From Muribaculaceae bacterium (GTDB lineage Bacteria > Bacteroidota > Bacteroidia > Bacteroidales > Muribaculaceae), in the NCBI GenBank assembly GCA_017940245.1, contig JAGAYZ010000025.1:95189-159188 (forward strand): a stretch of 64,000 nucleotides of DNA. The letters run 5' to 3'. Below the pieces are notes generated by a model. That model was not told where the DNA came from. It was given only the letters and a program-made list of their open reading frames with translations, and ran no database searches. Made by a program: the position numbers and the translations under genes. Below are positions 1 to 8,178 of this stretch, one piece after another (the first letter of the stretch is position 1; every line of letters begins with the position of its first letter).

Positions 1-21
1 AATATCATCCTCAAGGTCTAA
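1..21 (+). CDS. 3' end of a dockerin-like-repeat protein (partial)
   Basis: The first seven codons read N-I-I-L-K-V-stop. This is the same C-terminus found on the dockerin-like second repeat of several complete proteins in this window, for example the one ending at 1575. The upstream gene therefore very probably encoded another secreted protein with this module. Nothing can be said about its catalytic or binding part. A strong terminator hairpin follows at 76-108. Confidence 0.7.
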   Translation, partial: NIILKV

Positions 22-75
22 CCGCAATGGCCCACAGGCCATAAGCAACCGAGCATTTGTCTCGGTGACCCGCAC

Positions 76-108
76 AAGGAGCTGTCACCCTCATGGCAGC
101 TCCTTTTT
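76..108 (+). terminator. Rho-independent terminator
   Basis: The arms GGAGCTG (78-84) and CAGCTCC (97-103), extended by flanking A-T pairs, form a hairpin followed by a T run. It lies downstream of the partial gene ending at 21. Confidence 0.8.
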
Positions 109-120
109 CATCCGAAACGC

Positions 121-132
121 GCAAACGTTTGC
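121..132. promoter_or_regulatory. LacI-type operator-like palindrome
   Basis: The sequence GCAAACGTTTGC is a perfect 12-bp palindrome with the central CG typical of LacI-family operators. It lies upstream of the promoter of the secreted protein at 259. A close relative (GCAAACGATTGC) occurs at 23635-23646 beside malQ. Function as an operator is inferred. Confidence 0.5.
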
Positions 133-188
133 ACCGATTTTCTTTACACATTAACACATTCTGTGCTCGTTTAATAATGTATTATATA

Positions 189-196
189 TATATTTG
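189..196 (+). promoter_or_regulatory. Bacteroidetes -7 box (TATATTTG)
   Basis: TATATTTG matches TAnnTTTG and lies 62 nt before the ATG at 259. The expected -33 TTTG is not obvious at the right distance, so only the -7 element is supported. Confidence 0.5.
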
Positions 197-258
197 CGTA
201 CTGAAAACTGAACATTAAAAACCAATCGATTTTATTAATTTATTAAATTTTTCGCACT

Positions 259-1575
259 ATGAAGAAATTCTTTACTACGCTTCTCATGCTGACCGCCATG
301 GTGAGCATGAATGCACAGACCGACCCGGACCACATGTACGTGATCGGTAATGTTCCTTTTGGTGACTGGAAGCCCAATGCAGGCGTTGAGATGACCAAGA
401 CCGATGCCTACTGCTTCGAGATTGAGAACATCCACATCGATGCCAGCACCTATCTGAGCTTCACCTCTGAATTGGCCGAGACCGATTCAGACTGGGACTA
501 CATTGCTCCCTATCGCCTGGCTGCTCCAGCCAACAATTATGAGATCAACGCCGGCAACTTCGGCAAGCCTATCGCACTCAACGAATGGGGCGTGAACGTG
601 GACAACGCATTCCTCATCACCGGCGGTGGTGACTACAAGATTGAGGTTTACACCGATGAACTGCTGGTAGTCTTCACTCCCAATGGTGACATTCAGGAAG
701 AAATTGTTGAACCCGACGGCAACATCTACATTATGGGTCAAGTGAACGGCAACGAATGGGCTCCCAATGTGGGCGTAAAGATGACAGACGAGGGCAACAA
801 TATCTACACTGCCATCGTGACCACTACTGCCGACAGCTGCACCTTCGACTTCACCAAGGCGCTGTCAAAGACCGCCAGCAACTGGGCAGGTGTGGCTCCC
901 TATCGCTTCGGTGCTGTAGAGAATGGAACTTGGGTAGCACTCAACGAGGCTATGCCTCTGGGCGAGGAAGGCAACGACAACGCATTCAAGATGTGTGATG
1001 CCGGCACTTACCTGCTCACGCTCGACCTGGAAGCCCGCACACTCACCGTGACCGAGTCTGAACTGGAAGATGCCATGTACATCATCGGTAACATTCCCTT
1101 CAACAACTGGGATCCCGCCTATGGCGTGAAGATGGTGAAAAACGGTGACGTTTACACCTACGAGGCTTCTATCCCCGGCGACGTGTGGTTCATCTTTGCC
1201 GATGCCCTGGGCAGCTGGGACATCGTTAACGGTGGACACCGTTATGGTCCACTGGAGGCCAACGAAGATGTAGTCGCCGGCGAAGACCACCCGACTCAGA
1301 TTTCCGGCAACGGCAATGCTTCTTACAAGGTGGGTGCCGGTGAATATGTAATCACCTTCGACAAGGCCAACCTCACTTTCCGCTTCGATGCCAAGGGTGC
1401 CACCACCACTGGTGATGTGAACGGCGACAACAAGGTTGACGTGGAAGACGTGAACGCTGTGATCAACATGATCCTGAAAGTTTCCGAAACCACTGCTGCC
1501 GGTGATGTTAACAACGATGGCAAGGTTGACGTTGAAGACGTGAACGCTATCATCAACATCATCCTCAAGGTCTAA
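259..1575 (+). CDS. Secreted protein with three SusE/SusF-like putative carbohydrate-binding modules and C-terminal dockerin-like repeats
   Basis: 438 aa. A signal peptide (MKKFFTTLLMLTAMVSMNAQ) is followed by three homologous modules of about 120 residues, beginning near residues 26, 155 and 272. Each opens with a motif like MYVIGNVPFGDW, YIMGQVNGNEW or MYIIGNIPFNNW and carries conserved aromatics. The pattern resembles the beta-sandwich modules of the SusE/SusF starch-binding proteins, but this is by eye and the true family may differ. Residues 385-438 hold two EF-hand-like repeats (DVNGDNKVDVED and DVNNDGKVDVED) each followed by an INxILK helix, as in type I dockerins. The gene is transcribed alone between two terminators, just upstream of the amylase operon, so a glycan-binding role in starch capture is plausible. 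No lipoprotein cysteine is visible, unlike classical SusE/F. Confidence 0.6.
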   Translation: MKKFFTTLLMLTAMVSMNAQTDPDHMYVIGNVPFGDWKPNAGVEMTKTDAYCFEIENIHIDASTYLSFTSELAETDSDWDYIAPYRLAAPANNYEINAGNFGKPIALNEWGVNVDNAFLITGGGDYKIEVYTDELLVVFTPNGDIQEEIVEPDGNIYIMGQVNGNEWAPNVGVKMTDEGNNIYTAIVTTTADSCTFDFTKALSKTASNWAGVAPYRFGAVENGTWVALNEAMPLGEEGNDNAFKMCDAGTYLLTLDLEARTLTVTESELEDAMYIIGNIPFNNWDPAYGVKMVKNGDVYTYEASIPGDVWFIFADALGSWDIVNGGHRYGPLEANEDVVAGEDHPTQISGNGNASYKVGAGEYVITFDKANLTFRFDAKGATTTGDVNGDNKVDVEDVNAVINMILKVSETTAAGDVNNDGKVDVEDVNAIINIILKV

Positions 1576-1673
1576 TTTCGCAATGTCTAGGCTAGCGGCT
1601 CTATATCGCATCCGTTCATCAGTAGTCCGTTTTAAGGATGTAACCTGAGCCCGAAAGCCACACTATCTCACAG

Positions 1674-1707
1674 GCCGTGAGTCACATCATGTGACCCACG
1701 GCTTTTA
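1674..1707 (+). terminator. Rho-independent terminator
   Basis: GCCGTG (1674-1679) pairs with CACGGC (1697-1702), with an inner GTCACA/TGTGAC stem, followed by TTTT. It separates the gene ending at 1575 from the amylase operon. Confidence 0.75.
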
Positions 1708-1764
1708 TTGTGCATCAACATTGCACGTTTGCATTGAAAATTGCTTGAAAAAATGACTTCATCA

Positions 1765-1796
1765 CTTGTGCAAGTAATGAATATTCACTAAATTTG
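1765..1796 (+). promoter_or_regulatory. Promoter of the amylase operon
   Basis: CTTG (1765-1768), 20 nt, then TAAATTTG (1789-1796) fit the Bacteroidetes -33/-7 pattern. The predicted leader before the ATG at 1854 is about 50 nt. An operator-like half-site (ACGTTTGC) lies just upstream at 1725-1732. Confidence 0.6.
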
Positions 1797-1853
1797 CTTG
1801 TCCAATAGGCAATTTTATTTTTCGACACGAAAATTTATAAAAACATAACTGAA

Positions 1854-3980
1854 ATGAAAAAAATTATCACTTCTCTCATGGCCTTGGCTCTGCCTGTCCT
1901 GATGCAGGCACAAGGCTGGCCCGCCAACTATGGCGGCGTGATGCTGCAGAGCTTTTCTTGGGAATCGTTTAACGATACCCGGTGGAACAATCTCACCAAT
2001 CAGGCCGATGAACTGTCGCAATACTTTGACCTGATCTGGCTGCCACAGAGCGGCAGTTGCGGTGGCACATCGATGGGCTACGACCCGCTATATTTCTTCA
2101 ACCAGAGCAGTTCATTCGGAACTGAGACCCAACTGCGCACCCTCATCCAGAAACTCAAAGCCAACGGCACCGGCTGCATTGCCGATGTCGTGCTCAACCA
2201 CCACAAGGCCCTCACCGGCTGGCTCACCTTCCCCAAGGAGACTTACAACGGCAAAACCTATCAGTTGCTTTCGACCGATGTGTGCCATAACGACGACGGC
2301 GGCGCTACCCTCACATGGGCCGGCGAAAATGGTTTTACTCTGAGCAACAACAATGATACCGGCGAGGACTGGAGCGGTGCGCGCGACCTGGACCACAAAA
2401 GCACCAACGTGCAAAATCTGGTCAACGATTATCTCAACTTCCTGATCAACGACATGGGCTACGTGGGCTTCCGTTACGACATGGCCCGCGGCTTCTCGGC
2501 CAGCTACTTCGGTCAGTACAACGCCAACGCCAAGCCGCAATTCTCGGTAGGCGAGCACTGGACCAACTCCACCAGCGAAATCGACTGGATGAACGGCACC
2601 AGGGTCAACGGCAACATCATGAGCGGCGTGTTCGACTTCGATTTCCGCTACACCGTGCGCAATGCTTTCAACTACAGCAATATGGGCAGTCTCAACCAGC
2701 CCAACGGCGGACAAAACAACTGGCCGCTGGTGAGCAATGCCGACCAAGGCTATCTGTTGGGTGGTTTTTACCGCCGCTATGCGGTCACATTTGTCGAAAA
2801 CCACGACCTTCAAGATCGCGGCAATGTGGAGAACTACAATGCAGACCCCCTCAAGCGCGACACGATTGCCGCTAATGCCTACATGATGGCCATGCCGGGC
2901 ACACCCTGCGTGTTCATGCCTCACTGGAAAGACTGCAAGCAGGACATCAAAGGACAAATTGATGTGCGCAAGGCTGTGGGTATCACCAACACCAGCACCT
3001 ATAACATTCTCAACCAAGCATATAACTGCTATGCGATAGAAACCAACGGCACAGGGAATAAGAAACTGGTCACCATTGTGGGCGGAAAAACCGGTGCTTA
3101 CACGCCCAGCACCACGCAATATACCCTGATTGTGGATGGATACCACTACAGGTATTACATGAGCCGCAACTGCGAGACGGCATGGATTGATAAGGCTTCG
3201 GGCTACTACAATAAAGCACAGAACGTGACCATGACGGCCGTGAGCCAGAGCACAAATGCCCAGCTGGTCTACACCACCGACGGCACTGAGCCTTCGGCCA
3301 CCAACGGTACCAAAGTGGCTAGCGGCTATGTGCTGCGCTTGCGCGAGCCCATGACCCTCAAGGTGGGTCTGCTTGTCGGTTCCACAGTACGCGGCATACA
3401 GACTCGCGTCTATGACTTGCCCGAGATTGAAGATTTCACACCTCACACCGCCACTGTCTATTTCAAGGATCCTTCCAGCACCGTCGCTACATGGAAAGAT
3501 GTCTATTACTGGGCCTACGACGGCACAGGCATCATCAATCCCACCAAAACGTGGCCCGGCGACCCCATGACCGAAACGGTGACCATTCGCGATGAAAAGT
3601 TCTATTACAAATCGTTCCCCATCGATGAAGAGGACTACACCTTCAGCATCGTGCTCAACGCTAAAGGCCAACCTCAAACGGTGGATGTCACAGGCATTAA
3701 CAAGGACATCTATCTGCAGCTGGGTTCACTCAACGGACAGAATAAATACACCGTGACCAACGTCACCCGCATCTATGAGCGCTACAACCCGCTCAACCAG
3801 GCCACCGGCGACGTGAACGGCGACAAAAAGGTGGATGTGGAAGACGTGAACGCCATCATCAACATCATCCTCAAAACCAAAACGGCTTCCAACTACAACG
3901 GCAAGTCGGACGTGAACGACGACGGGAAAATCGATGTTGAGGACGTGAATGCTGTAATCAACATCATCCTTGGTATATAA
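1854..3980 (+). CDS. Secreted alpha-amylase (GH13) with starch-binding-type and dockerin-like domains
   Basis: 708 aa. A signal peptide (MKKIITSLMALALPVLMQAQ) precedes a GH13 barrel of the plant/bacterial alpha-amylase type (GGVMLQSFSWES; IADVVLNHH). Catalytic residues are visible: nucleophile D209 (GFRYDMA), acid/base E234 (SVGEHW) and stabiliser D318 (FVENHD). After the barrel come a chitobiase-type Fn3-like stretch (YTTDGTEP, near residue 475), then a module resembling CBM26 starch-binding domains (FKDPSS...TWPGDPM, about 540-640), and dockerin-like repeats at 652-708. It should cleave internal alpha-1,4 bonds of starch outside the cell. It is the first gene of a three-gene operon; the next ATG is 22 nt downstream. 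The neighbour is a paralog lacking the dockerin-like tail. Confidence 0.92.
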   Translation: MKKIITSLMALALPVLMQAQGWPANYGGVMLQSFSWESFNDTRWNNLTNQADELSQYFDLIWLPQSGSCGGTSMGYDPLYFFNQSSSFGTETQLRTLIQKLKANGTGCIADVVLNHHKALTGWLTFPKETYNGKTYQLLSTDVCHNDDGGATLTWAGENGFTLSNNNDTGEDWSGARDLDHKSTNVQNLVNDYLNFLINDMGYVGFRYDMARGFSASYFGQYNANAKPQFSVGEHWTNSTSEIDWMNGTRVNGNIMSGVFDFDFRYTVRNAFNYSNMGSLNQPNGGQNNWPLVSNADQGYLLGGFYRRYAVTFVENHDLQDRGNVENYNADPLKRDTIAANAYMMAMPGTPCVFMPHWKDCKQDIKGQIDVRKAVGITNTSTYNILNQAYNCYAIETNGTGNKKLVTIVGGKTGAYTPSTTQYTLIVDGYHYRYYMSRNCETAWIDKASGYYNKAQNVTMTAVSQSTNAQLVYTTDGTEPSATNGTKVASGYVLRLREPMTLKVGLLVGSTVRGIQTRVYDLPEIEDFTPHTATVYFKDPSSTVATWKDVYYWAYDGTGIINPTKTWPGDPMTETVTIRDEKFYYKSFPIDEEDYTFSIVLNAKGQPQTVDVTGINKDIYLQLGSLNGQNKYTVTNVTRIYERYNPLNQATGDVNGDKKVDVEDVNAIINIILKTKTASNYNGKSDVNDDGKIDVEDVNAVINIILGI

Positions 3981-4002
3981 TAACTCAAAATAAGCTATCG
4001 TT

Positions 4003-6099
4003 ATGAAAAAGTTGATGTCATCACTCATAGGCCTCGCCATGCCCGCCATCATGCTGGCGCAGGGCTGGCCAGCCGACTACGGCGGCGTGATGCTGCAGGG
4101 ATTCTACTGGGATTCTTTCAAGGACACGCGCTGGAGCGTGCTCGAAAAGCAAGCCGACGAACTGGCCCGCTCGTTCGACCTGATATGGATTCCGCAGAGT
4201 GCCTACTGCGGTGGCCAGTCGATGGGCTACGACGACCTATATTGGTTCAACAACTACAACAGCTCGTTTGGCACCGAGGCTCAATTGCGCTCCATGATCA
4301 GCACTTTCAAGGCCAAGGGACTGGGCACCATTGCCGATGTGGTGATTAATCACCGCAAGACCGTGGGCGACTGGGTCACGTTTCCTAAAGAGACCTATAA
4401 AGGTGTAACTTATCAGCTCCTGTCAACCGACATCTGCAAGGGCGACGATGGCGGCGAAACCGCTAAGCACACTAATGGATTGTCGCTGAGCGCGAATGGT
4501 GACACCGGCGAGGACTGGGGTGGCATGCGCGACCTGGATCACAAGAGCGAGAACGTGCAAGCTAATGTGAACGCCTATCTCGACCTGTTGCTCAACGACT
4601 TGGGCTACACCGGATTCCGTTACGACATGGTGAAGGGCTACCACGCCCGCTACACCGGCATGTATAACGCTATTGCCAAGCCGCAATTCTCGGTGGGTGA
4701 ATGTTGGGACAGCAGCACCACCATCCTCAACTGGATCAAGAACACGGCCAACGGCGACGGAGCCAATGGCGAAATACAGAGTGCCGCCTTCGACTTCCAG
4801 TTCCGCTACACCGTGCGCAATGCCTGCAATGGTAAAGACTGGAGCATGTTGAATAATTATAATGAAAGCAGCAACAACTGGCCGCTCATCAGCAACTCCG
4901 ATGCAGTGGAAGGGGGCAAGTATCGCCGCTATGCGGTCACTTTTGTCGAGAACCACGACACCGAGCGCCGCTCAGGCTCAGAGCAAGACCCGCTCAAAGT
5001 CGACACACTGGCCGCCAACGCCTACATGCTGGCCATGCCAGGCACACCCTGCGTGTTTCTCAAGCACTGGCAGGCTTATAAGGCCGAAATCGCCTCGATG
5101 ATTGCCGTGCGCAAGGCTGTGGGCATCACCAACACGAGCACTTTCTCAGTTTCGGTGGCTACAAATGACTATTATATAGCGTCGTCTACTGGTAAAAATG
5201 GACGGCTTGTCGTTCAATTAGGAGACATCCATGCCGTTACACCCAACGTTAACAACTGGGCTCCTGTGTTGAGCGGCTACCACTACATGTACTACATGCA
5301 TCGCGACATGGAGACGGCATGGGTCGACCGCGCTTCGGGTGAATACAAGAATGCCTTTGAAGTCACCCTCACGGCCGTCACTAAGAATAAAGACACTAAG
5401 CTGGTCTATACCACCGACGGCAGCACACCCACTGCATCCAGCACAGCAGTGGCCAGTGGCACGAAAGTGGCCATCGGCCAAGCCATGACGCTCACTGTGG
5501 GACTGCTGGTTGAAGGTGCCGTGAAAGGCATTGTCAAGCGTGAATACACCTTCGAGGGTGGCACGCCACGACCTCCCTTTGAGCCCTACACCATCAAGAT
5601 TCATGTCAAGGACCCCGGATGGGAAAATCTGAACTTCTGGTGCTGGGTGGAAGGAAGCGACAACTTGTGCACGGTGAACAAATCGTGGCCCGGCGACCCC
5701 ATCTTGGACAATGGTGTGCTGCAGCCTGCCGGTAAACGTACCGAGGTGAAGGGGGCCACGTTCTACTACAAGGAATACACCGTCAAGGACTATGACTACG
5801 ACATCATGTTCATCTTCAGCAATGCCGGGTCGCCGCAAACGGTAAATTTGGGTCCGTTCAGCAAGGATGTTTATCTGGAACTCGCTGAGAATCAGCCAGG
5901 AGGCAATCTGCTGGTGAATGACGTGACCAGCACCTATGGCACCGATGCCATCAACGACCTGAGCACCACTCGGCAAGTAGCCGGAGTTCAATTCATCGAC
6001 GTGGCCGGACGTGTGAGCGACCGTCCCTTCGACGGCTTGAACATCGTGCTGACACGTTACACCGATGGCTCGCAATCAACCACAAAAATTATCCATTAA
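4003..6099 (+). CDS. Secreted alpha-amylase (GH13) paralog with T9SS-type C-terminal domain
   Basis: 698 aa, clearly paralogous to the upstream amylase through the barrel and the following modules. Catalytic residues are D208 (GFRYDMV), E233 (SVGECW) and D319 (FVENHD). The same chitobiase-type Fn3-like segment (YTTDGSTP) and CBM26-like module (HVKDPGWENLNFWCW...KSWPGDP) follow. Instead of dockerin-like repeats, the last 40 or so residues (FIDVAGRVSDRPF...GLNIVLTRYTDGS, ending TTKIIH) look like a type A type-IX-secretion C-terminal domain. The gene lies 22 nt after its paralog and 12 nt before the galactanase, in one operon. Duplication followed by exchange of the C-terminal module explains the pair. 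Surface attachment by T9SS is inferred from the tail only. Confidence 0.9.
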   Translation: MKKLMSSLIGLAMPAIMLAQGWPADYGGVMLQGFYWDSFKDTRWSVLEKQADELARSFDLIWIPQSAYCGGQSMGYDDLYWFNNYNSSFGTEAQLRSMISTFKAKGLGTIADVVINHRKTVGDWVTFPKETYKGVTYQLLSTDICKGDDGGETAKHTNGLSLSANGDTGEDWGGMRDLDHKSENVQANVNAYLDLLLNDLGYTGFRYDMVKGYHARYTGMYNAIAKPQFSVGECWDSSTTILNWIKNTANGDGANGEIQSAAFDFQFRYTVRNACNGKDWSMLNNYNESSNNWPLISNSDAVEGGKYRRYAVTFVENHDTERRSGSEQDPLKVDTLAANAYMLAMPGTPCVFLKHWQAYKAEIASMIAVRKAVGITNTSTFSVSVATNDYYIASSTGKNGRLVVQLGDIHAVTPNVNNWAPVLSGYHYMYYMHRDMETAWVDRASGEYKNAFEVTLTAVTKNKDTKLVYTTDGSTPTASSTAVASGTKVAIGQAMTLTVGLLVEGAVKGIVKREYTFEGGTPRPPFEPYTIKIHVKDPGWENLNFWCWVEGSDNLCTVNKSWPGDPILDNGVLQPAGKRTEVKGATFYYKEYTVKDYDYDIMFIFSNAGSPQTVNLGPFSKDVYLELAENQPGGNLLVNDVTSTYGTDAINDLSTTRQVAGVQFIDVAGRVSDRPFDGLNIVLTRYTDGSQSTTKIIH

Positions 6100-6111
6100 T
6101 TCACTGAATCA

Positions 6112-7434
6112 ATGAAAAAAATCCTCATCGCACTGTGCCTGCTGGCAGGCACAGTGCTTTCGCAAGCCAACGTGGTGGGTGGTGACATCTCGCTCCTACC
6201 CAATTATGAGGCGAAAGGCGCAAAATATTACGACATGAAGTGGAAAGTCATTCCACAACTGCTGCCTTGGTTCAAGGATCAGGGATGGAACGCCATGCGC
6301 GTGCGCTTGTTTGTGGATCCCAGCAAGGCTCCGGCCGACGAGATTGGTCAAGGCGTGTGCCAAGACCTGGAATATGTGAAGACGCTGGGAGCACGCATCA
6401 AGGCTGCAGGCTTCAAGTTCATGCTCGACTTCCACTACAGCGACTCCTGGGCCGACCCCGCCAAGCAATACACACCCGATGCGTGGAAAGACCTCACCGA
6501 CGAGCAACTCTACACCACCATCTATGAATATACCCGCGACTGCCTCCAGGCACTGGCCGAGGCTGGTGCCACGCCCGACTACATCCAGACGGGCAACGAA
6601 ATCAGCTACGGCATGCTGTGGGGGCCGCGTGGCACTGCCATTAGCCAACTGAAGAAGTTCAACACCGGAAACAGTGCCAACGATGCACGCTTCCTCAAGT
6701 TGCTCAGCCAGGCAGCGAAGGCTTGCCGTGAGGTGTGTCCCGACGCTAAAATCATCATCCACACCGAACTGGTGCGCAACATCACGATGATGAACAATTA
6801 CTACCGCGCCATTGCCAGTGCCGACTATGACATTATCGGCCTGAGTTACTACCCCTATTACCACTATGGCCTGAACATGCTCGACAGCGCCATCCGCAAC
6901 ATCGAGCTTAACTTTCCCTCCAAGGAAGTGATGATTGTGGAAGCCGGATTCTACCACGACTGGCAACCTACCAGCGGCATCAACTTCGACTACTCCACAA
7001 AGGCCGACAGTTATGGCAACACCTACGCCATCTCGGCCGAAGGGCAACGCGCGTTTACAGCCGCACTGGTCGCCAAGTTGCTGGAGCACGAGTGTGTCAC
7101 CGGACTGTTCTGGTGGTGGCCCGAGGCCAACGAGAAAGGCGTAGATTGGCAGAACCCTGTCACCCAATCGGGATGGTACAACGCCGGCTTGTGGAACAAC
7201 GACAATGGCCGCGTGCTGCCGGCGCTGTTTGAACTGGCTGCGTTTGCTCCCGCCATCACGGGCGATGTGGATGGCGATGGCAAAGTGGATGTGACCGACG
7301 TCAATGCCGTCATCAACATCATCCTCAAGACTAAGGCCCAAACCGACTACCCCGGCCAGGCCGATGTGGATGGCGACGGCAAGGTAGACGTTGTCGACGT
7401 GAACGCCATCATCAATCTGATTCTGAAAGTCTAA
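6112..7434 (+). CDS. Arabinogalactan endo-beta-1,4-galactanase (GH53) with dockerin-like repeats
   Basis: 440 aa. A signal peptide (MKKILIALCLLAGTVLSQA) is followed directly by the GH53 start GGDISLLPNYEAKGAKYYD. Family hallmarks are RVRLFVDPS, LDFHYSDSWADP, acid/base E163 in QTGNEIS, and nucleophile E277 in MIVEAGF. GH53 enzymes hydrolyse beta-1,4-galactan side chains of pectin. Residues 384-440 carry two dockerin-like repeats (DVDGDGKVDVTD, DVDGDGKVDVVD). It is the last gene of an operon whose first two genes are alpha-amylases, which is unexpected for a galactanase and suggests co-use of plant storage and cell-wall glycans. A bidirectional terminator follows at 7459-7499. Confidence 0.93.
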   Translation: MKKILIALCLLAGTVLSQANVVGGDISLLPNYEAKGAKYYDMKWKVIPQLLPWFKDQGWNAMRVRLFVDPSKAPADEIGQGVCQDLEYVKTLGARIKAAGFKFMLDFHYSDSWADPAKQYTPDAWKDLTDEQLYTTIYEYTRDCLQALAEAGATPDYIQTGNEISYGMLWGPRGTAISQLKKFNTGNSANDARFLKLLSQAAKACREVCPDAKIIIHTELVRNITMMNNYYRAIASADYDIIGLSYYPYYHYGLNMLDSAIRNIELNFPSKEVMIVEAGFYHDWQPTSGINFDYSTKADSYGNTYAISAEGQRAFTAALVAKLLEHECVTGLFWWWPEANEKGVDWQNPVTQSGWYNAGLWNNDNGRVLPALFELAAFAPAITGDVDGDGKVDVTDVNAVINIILKTKAQTDYPGQADVDGDGKVDVVDVNAIINLILKV

Positions 7435-7458
7435 TCCACTTTCGTGGTCAGTACACCC

Positions 7459-7499
7459 AAAACAAGCACCGAGCCGCTCAACGACTCGGTGCTTGTTTT
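7459..7499. terminator. Bidirectional terminator
   Basis: A 15-bp perfect stem (AAAACAAGCACCGAG with its complement at 7485-7499) with A and T tracts on either side. It sits between the convergent galactanase operon and the gene ending at 7533. Confidence 0.9.
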
Positions 7500-7532
7500 A
7501 TTCAGTCTTCAAAGTGTGTGTTTGATTGCCGT

Positions 7533-8051
7533 TCACTCTTGGTCATACCAGGTGGAGTACATCAGGTAGTTCTTAGCGATTTTCACATTGATTTCGCTCG
7601 CTTGTGCAGGATCCACCATCTTCTTGAACTTAGCGGGGCTACCGGCCCAAAGCTCGTGTGGACCAATCTTTGTGCCACCCAGCACCACGCTGCCGGCGGC
7701 CACAATTGCGCCCTCGCCCACCTCGGCATGATCCAGAATGATACTGCCCATGCCGATGAGTGCCATGTTGCCTATCTTGGCCCCATGCACCACCACGTTG
7801 TGACCGATTGACACGTCATCTCCAATTTCGGTCACCGATTTCTCATACAGAGTGTGAATCACAGCATTGTCTTGGATATTGACACGGTTGCCAATGGTGA
7901 TGGTGTTCACATCGCCACGCAGCACAGCACCAAACCACACGCTACATCCGTCACCCATCGTCACGTCGCCTATCACGGCGGCATTGTCGGCAAGGAAACA
8001 ACCCTCACCCATCTTGGGGACAAATCCCCTCACTTTCTTAATAATTGCCAT
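7533..8051 (-). CDS. Gamma-class carbonic anhydrase-like hexapeptide-repeat protein
   Basis: 172 aa, cytosolic. The whole protein is a left-handed beta-helix of hexapeptide repeats (VIGDVTMGDG, ITIGNRVNIQ, VTEIGDDVSIG). The three zinc-ligand histidines of the gamma carbonic anhydrase/YrdA/PaaY family are present: H66 (AVIHT), H84 (SIGHN) and H89 (VVHG). The length matches this family. The true reaction is uncertain because many family members show weak or no carbonic anhydrase activity. It is downstream of the aminopeptidase gene, with a 127-nt gap, and ends at the bidirectional terminator. Confidence 0.88.
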   Translation of the reverse strand: MAIIKKVRGFVPKMGEGCFLADNAAVIGDVTMGDGCSVWFGAVLRGDVNTITIGNRVNIQDNAVIHTLYEKSVTEIGDDVSIGHNVVVHGAKIGNMALIGMGSIILDHAEVGEGAIVAAGSVVLGGTKIGPHELWAGSPAKFKKMVDPAQASEINVKIAKNYLMYSTWYDQE

Positions 8052-8178
8052 ATCTATTTTTAATTAATGCCTGTATTTCATCGGTTGAAACCGATGAAAT
8101 GGGTTCAATCCTGGAAATGCCTCAGTTTGAACCGATGAGATTCCATCTATCACAAGTTATGATATGCGTTATAATCAA

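Noticed and set aside
1411-1575. CRISPR-like repetition in the repeated GATGTGAACGG stretches
   Set aside because: The repeats are in frame, encode dockerin-like loops, are only two per locus and have no spacers or cas genes.
1854-7434. A classical cellulosome gene cluster
   Set aside because: There are dockerin-like tails but no cohesin, scaffoldin or cellulase in the window; only a cohesin-independent or divergent system can be proposed.
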